This document shows positions 4,667 through 8,293 of a stretch of DNA of 8,293 nucleotides, piece after piece. Source of the stretch: an uncultured Planctomycetaceae bacterium (GTDB lineage Bacteria > Planctomycetota > Planctomycetia > Pirellulales > Pirellulaceae); the NCBI GenBank assembly GCA_903927685.1, contig CAIYOB010001672.1:1-8293 (forward strand), written 5' to 3'. The stretch's first letter is position 1, and the number at the start of each line of letters is the position of its first letter. The translations under genes and the position numbers were made by a program. The notes beneath the pieces are model-generated. The model ran no database searches. It was not told the origin of the DNA and was given only the letters and a program-made list of their open reading frames with translations.

Positions 4667-7600
4667 CAGCGAGAGACTCTCCGAGTGGCTGTTGAACTCC
4701 GGCGCGTACATACACTGGATCTGGGCCATGCCGGTCTGGTACTGGCCGCGGTGCTGGATACGGACGGAGTATTCGAACACGTAGACGCCTTTGGGCAGAT
4801 AGTCGATGAAAAAGTGACTGGCGGCGTCCCGCGTGCTCTCGTAATAGTACAAGCCGTCCTGGAACTTGTACTGCGACAGCACGCTGACCGGCTCCGTGCC
4901 GCTGCCGCGATGATCCTTCAGGTGCACGTACTCCATGTCGCGGTCGGTCCGCAACTCGATCCGCACCACCAATTCGTCCCCGACCTTGACCGGGCCGGCG
5001 ACCGGCTGCAGCTCGGGTCCTTTGTCGGTGTTCTCTTTGACGTACAGCGACTTCTTCAACTTCAGCGGCGTGCCTTCATAGGGCGTGACCTTGGTCATGT
5101 CCTCCAGGTACTGCCAGTGGACGCTGCCCCAGGCGACGCCCGGATCGGCCTTCTTGACGGTGATTTCGCCGAAAGCCGGCTTGATCTCCGGGCCGGCGAA
5201 TCGCTGTTCAAAGAAGCCCGTCCCAGCCTCGACGGCCTGCGGCTGGATGACCGTGTCGGCCAGCGAGACTTCGACCAGGACGTCGGAAGCCAATTGATCC
5301 GTGCCCCGCAGCAGCAGGCCGTACACCGCATCGGCGGTGGCCTTGGTCGTCTTCCAGTCCTGGGTCTGCTTCTGCTTCAGCAGCCAGACCTTGCAGTCCT
5401 CGACCGCCTGGGCGTCGTTCATCACTTCGTCGAACGCTTCGATCATCATCGCCTGGGTCTCGATCGGCGCGCGATACCACCACCAGGACAGTTCCAATTC
5501 GCGCCAGAACATGCCCAGTTCCTCGTCGCTGACCGAACGCTCCTTGATCGACCGCATGATGGCCTGCGGCGTGTCGCGATCGCCAAAGCGTTTCAAGGCC
5601 ACGGCCAAATGGGCTTGCGATTGGCGGTTGGCCAGATCGAGCCAATAGCGGCGGGCCTGACCCAGGAAGTAGTCGACAGCCTCGCGATGGGCCGCATCGA
5701 TCGGCTGGTCTTCCAGGAAGAAACTGCGGCCATACAGGTACAGCGCGATCGTCGAGCTGAGATGATTCTTGTCCTTGTCTTTTGCGTCGTGTTTGAGGAT
5801 CTCGCGATAGGTCTCGTCGATCCACGCGTCCAGCCGCGTCAGCGACTGGATGGCGGATGTCACGTCCAGGTCCACGCCCAGGTGGCGCAGGCGGCCAAAG
5901 CCGGTGGTGATGTACAGCGTGATGTACTCGTTGGCCGGCCCGCCGGGGAACCAGGGCCAGGCCCCGTCCTCGCGCTGCTGCTCTTTCAGCTTGGCCAACA
6001 GCCGCGCCGTTTCGTCGTTCAGCCGGTTGTCGTCGAACAGGATGCCCACGTTGCGGCGGGCCTGGCTTTCCGCCTTGGCGTCCCGCACCCAGGGCGTTTC
6101 CTCCAGCATCACGGCTTTCAGATCCTGGTTCTTTTCCAGCGGGCTGTCCAGCGCCGGGGTGCCCTTCCACTGCTCGAAGACACGGCGGATCTTGGGGTCC
6201 GAGTTGGCGATGTGCCGCGCCAGGGCGTTGGCGTACAGGCGATTGAACGTCTGCTCGGTGCATTCATACGGGAATTCCATCAGGTACGGCAGGGCCATTA
6301 CGGCGTACCAGGACGGATTGGAGACCATCTGGACCGTCAGCGACTGGTGCTGCAGCGTATCCGAACCGCCGGATGCCAGCAGCTTGACAAACTCAAACTT
6401 CTTCGTCTGCGGCCCGCGGATCGGCAGCGGCAGCGATTCGGTGACCAGCGTCCGCCGCGACAGCACGGGCAGGAAGCCCTCCTCGCCGTCGGACAGCTTG
6501 CCGGTCGAGCCGACCGCCTTGTAGGTCAGATAGCCCAAGCCGTCCGGCACGGTCAGCCGCCAGGACAAGCTGCGGGATTCCTGAGCCGGGATATCGAACT
6601 CCTGATCGGTTTGAGCGTTGCCCAGCAGGGCGTCGGCCGCGTTGCCGGTCCGGGCGTCGGCCAGCGTCAGCCGCACGCTGCCGGTCTGGCGAGCGGCCGA
6701 TTGATTGCTGACCTTGACCGTAAACTCGAGCACGTCACCTTCGCGGAGGAACCGCGGCGGATTCGGTTGGACCATCAAGTCCTTGGCCGTGACGGCGCTG
6801 TCCTGCAGCAGGCCGCTGCGGAGCTGGCGATCGTGGGCAAAGCCGAGGAACTTCCACTGGGTCAGCGCTTCCGGCATGGTGAACTCCATCCGGACTTCGC
6901 CCTTGTCGCCCGCGATCAGCTGCGGGAAGAAGAAGGCCGTTTCGTTCAGGTTTGTCCGCGCGGAGACCTGGCTCAAGTCCGGCCCGGGCCGCTTGGCGGG
7001 TTCGCTCGTCGCGCCGGAGCCGCCCGTGCCGCCCATCGCACTGGGCGGTGGGATCGCGCCCGGAGGCGCGGCCTCGGCCATCGCCAGACCGGCCTCGGCC
7101 GGCGCCGCTGCATCGGCCATCATGGGCGCGGCCATCGGCACCGGCGCCCCGTCCAGCGCCATCATGTCCATCCCGGGCGCTCCGCCCAAGGCCATTCCGC
7201 GCAGCATGCCTTTGCGGGCGAACGCGTAACCCCAGAGGTTCACGGTGATGTCCGCCGGGAATGCGCGGTACGACCAGTCGACATTCTTGGAAGCGACGGG
7301 CCACTGGCCGCGGATGTGCTGCAGCCCCAGCAGCGAATTCTCGAAATTGGCGTTCAGATTCGACATGTCCTGCCGGAAGATGCCGAAGCCCGAGATCCAG
7401 TCGTGCGGCAAGTACGCGTCCAGCGACTGGTCATACAACGCCGCGACCAGCTCGGCCACCGTCGGCAACTCGTTCCGCGACGCGTCTCCGCTCGGCTCGA
7501 CCACCAGCGTCCACGTTTCCTTCTGGCCCGGCTGCAGCTTGGAAACAAAATGCTCCCAGCGGAGCTTGAGGTTCTTGTTGCTCCACGGCACATCGATGCG

Positions 7601-8293
7601 GCGGGTTTCGAGGTACGCCCGGTTCTCGCGAACCATCGTCACGCGGACCGTAAAGCCGCCCCGCATCTTTTCAGAAACCGCTTGCTTGATCGTCGCTTGG
7701 GTCGCTGCCGGGTCCGTCCAATAACTATCGAGCAACTTGCCGCGGTGTTCAACCTCGACAAACGCCCGCCCCTGGTCATACCCCGTGCCCCAGAGAGCCG
7801 AGAATTCCTGCCCCGGTTCAAGCGACCACTGGGGCGCGGTGAACACGTGCGGCACTTTGATCGCCAGTTTCTTGGCTGCCGGATCCAGGACTCGCAACGG
7901 CGCTTCGGCGGTCACCCGCTTGCCGAACCGGTCCTGCGTCTGCAGCACGGCTCGATACTCGCCTACCGGCAGGTCAAAGGAATAGCTGACGTTGCCGGAT
8001 GCGTCCGTGGTGAAGCCCCGTTCGGCGACGACTTCGCCCAGCGGCCAGGAATTGGGGTTCGACAGGTCCGGGGCCGGCTCGGCCGGTTGGCCGCCGCGCA
8101 GATAGGGAATGTAATCACGCTGCAGCGGCGCACGCTGCACCTGCGCCGGCGGCTGCAGGCGGTGGATCTTCAGCGAACCTTCCGCCAATTGGCCTTCGCC
8201 GTCCAGCGTCGTGGTCCGGACCTTCACCTCCACGGGCCTGTCGATCGTCAGCCAGCCAGCCACGGTCAGCGTGGCCTGCAACGCAGTGTACCC
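4655..8293 (-). CDS. Alpha-2-macroglobulin family protein, N-terminus beyond window
   Basis: The frame is open to the right edge, giving 1212 visible residues; the apparent TTG start at 8281 is only an in-frame codon. Bacterial alpha-2-macroglobulins trap proteases: cleavage of a bait region frees a thioester that binds the attacker, normally in the periplasm. Numbering from the codon at 8281, the order is: MG-type beta domains (1-350), a low-complexity bait-like stretch (361-433), the MG7 block (442-520; NLNETAFFFPQL, LTQWKFLGFAHD, DLMVQPNPPRF), more MG/CUB-like sequence, then a thioester helical domain (about 655-1000) with YECTEQTFNRLYANALA. Its Cys674 and Gln677 form the CxEQ thioester motif (codons 6262-6251), and DGAWPWFPGG marks an inner helix of the toroid. 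A C-terminal MG10-like domain ends near MYAPEFNSHSE. The CTEQ form and MG10 end resemble macroglobulins of Bacteroidetes and planctomycetes more than E. coli YfhM (CLEQ). No pbpC-like gene is on the visible side; the aldolase follows 56 bp downstream. Confidence 0.95.
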   Translation of the reverse strand, partial: GYTALQATLTVAGWLTIDRPVEVKVRTTTLDGEGQLAEGSLKIHRLQPPAQVQRAPLQRDYIPYLRGGQPAEPAPDLSNPNSWPLGEVVAERGFTTDASGNVSYSFDLPVGEYRAVLQTQDRFGKRVTAEAPLRVLDPAAKKLAIKVPHVFTAPQWSLEPGQEFSALWGTGYDQGRAFVEVEHRGKLLDSYWTDPAATQATIKQAVSEKMRGGFTVRVTMVRENRAYLETRRIDVPWSNKNLKLRWEHFVSKLQPGQKETWTLVVEPSGDASRNELPTVAELVAALYDQSLDAYLPHDWISGFGIFRQDMSNLNANFENSLLGLQHIRGQWPVASKNVDWSYRAFPADITVNLWGYAFARKGMLRGMALGGAPGMDMMALDGAPVPMAAPMMADAAAPAEAGLAMAEAAPPGAIPPPSAMGGTGGSGATSEPAKRPGPDLSQVSARTNLNETAFFFPQLIAGDKGEVRMEFTMPEALTQWKFLGFAHDRQLRSGLLQDSAVTAKDLMVQPNPPRFLREGDVLEFTVKVSNQSAARQTGSVRLTLADARTGNAADALLGNAQTDQEFDIPAQESRSLSWRLTVPDGLGYLTYKAVGSTGKLSDGEEGFLPVLSRRTLVTESLPLPIRGPQTKKFEFVKLLASGGSDTLQHQSLTVQMVSNPSWYAVMALPYLMEFPYECTEQTFNRLYANALARHIANSDPKIRRVFEQWKGTPALDSPLEKNQDLKAVMLEETPWVRDAKAESQARRNVGILFDDNRLNDETARLLAKLKEQQREDGAWPWFPGGPANEYITLYITTGFGRLRHLGVDLDVTSAIQSLTRLDAWIDETYREILKHDAKDKDKNHLSSTIALYLYGRSFFLEDQPIDAAHREAVDYFLGQARRYWLDLANRQSQAHLAVALKRFGDRDTPQAIMRSIKERSVSDEELGMFWRELELSWWWYRAPIETQAMMIEAFDEVMNDAQAVEDCKVWLLKQKQTQDWKTTKATADAVYGLLLRGTDQLASDVLVEVSLADTVIQPQAVEAGTGFFEQRFAGPEIKPAFGEITVKKADPGVAWGSVHWQYLEDMTKVTPYEGTPLKLKKSLYVKENTDKGPELQPVAGPVKVGDELVVRIELRTDRDMEYVHLKDHRGSGTEPVSVLSQYKFQDGLYYYESTRDAASHFFIDYLPKGVYVFEYSVRIQHRGQYQTGMAQIQCMYAPEFNSHSESLSLSVQ
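6983..7201 (-). other. Met/Ala/Pro/Gly-rich bait-like region within the macroglobulin
   Basis: About 73 residues rich in methionine, alanine, proline and glycine (for example MDMMALDGAP, PMAAPMMADAAAP, AMGGTGGSGA) lie directly before the conserved MG7 block. Position and composition fit the exposed bait loop that proteases cut. It has few Arg, Lys or aromatic residues until the end (EPAKRPGPD), so the likely cutters would be elastase- or subtilisin-like rather than trypsin-like. That reading is inferred. Confidence 0.6.

Noticed and set aside
5208..6263. A 351-residue second minus-strand frame inside the macroglobulin gene.
   Set aside because: It overlaps the conserved thioester domain in another frame and reads as Arg/Gly/Pro-rich low complexity, typical of a shadow.
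8279..8281. TTG as a true start of the macroglobulin.
   Set aside because: The frame continues without a stop to the window edge, and members of this family have further N-terminal domains and an export signal, so the gene is cut by the window.

Overview
The window is GC-rich, densely coding bacterial chromosome. The gene set suggests a planctomycete: a large CTEQ-type alpha-2-macroglobulin, a stand-alone copy of the C-terminal part of an Rpn/DUF4351-type protein, a pyruvate/indolepyruvate decarboxylase-like enzyme and an HpaI-type aldolase. This assignment is inferred from gene style; no rRNA or marker gene is present to confirm it.

Layout from left to right. Bases 1-168 hold the 3' end of an unrecognised plus-strand gene with a basic tail. 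Converging on it is a minus-strand gene (802-215) for a compact 195-residue protein that I read as a ribosome-inactivating protein (RIP, rRNA N-glycosylase; the ricin A chain / Shiga toxin A fold). It has the SEAxRF signature helix and recognisable equivalents of most ricin active-site residues. Directly upstream on the same strand, across a 55-bp gap holding a very stable GC hairpin, is a thiamine-diphosphate-dependent 2-oxoacid decarboxylase (2516-858). A divergent intergenic region of 174 bp follows, with a perfect TATAAT box and a strong Shine-Dalgarno sequence for an 86-residue Rpn/DUF4351-like small protein (2691-2951). Next is a four-helix membrane protein with a proline-rich N-terminus (3023-3652). 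A 160-bp convergent gap with two hairpins separates it from a minus-strand block: an HpcH/HpaI-family aldolase (4598-3813), preceded 56 bp upstream by a large alpha-2-macroglobulin-like protein (8293-4655) that runs off the right edge.

No mobile element, CRISPR array, tRNA or rRNA was seen. The decarboxylase and RIP may share a transcript, as may the macroglobulin and aldolase, but neither pair has an obvious biochemical link. The main item of interest is the RIP: a toxin family known mostly from plants and Shiga-toxin bacteria, here without a signal peptide, B subunit or evident immunity gene, beside a housekeeping-type metabolic gene.
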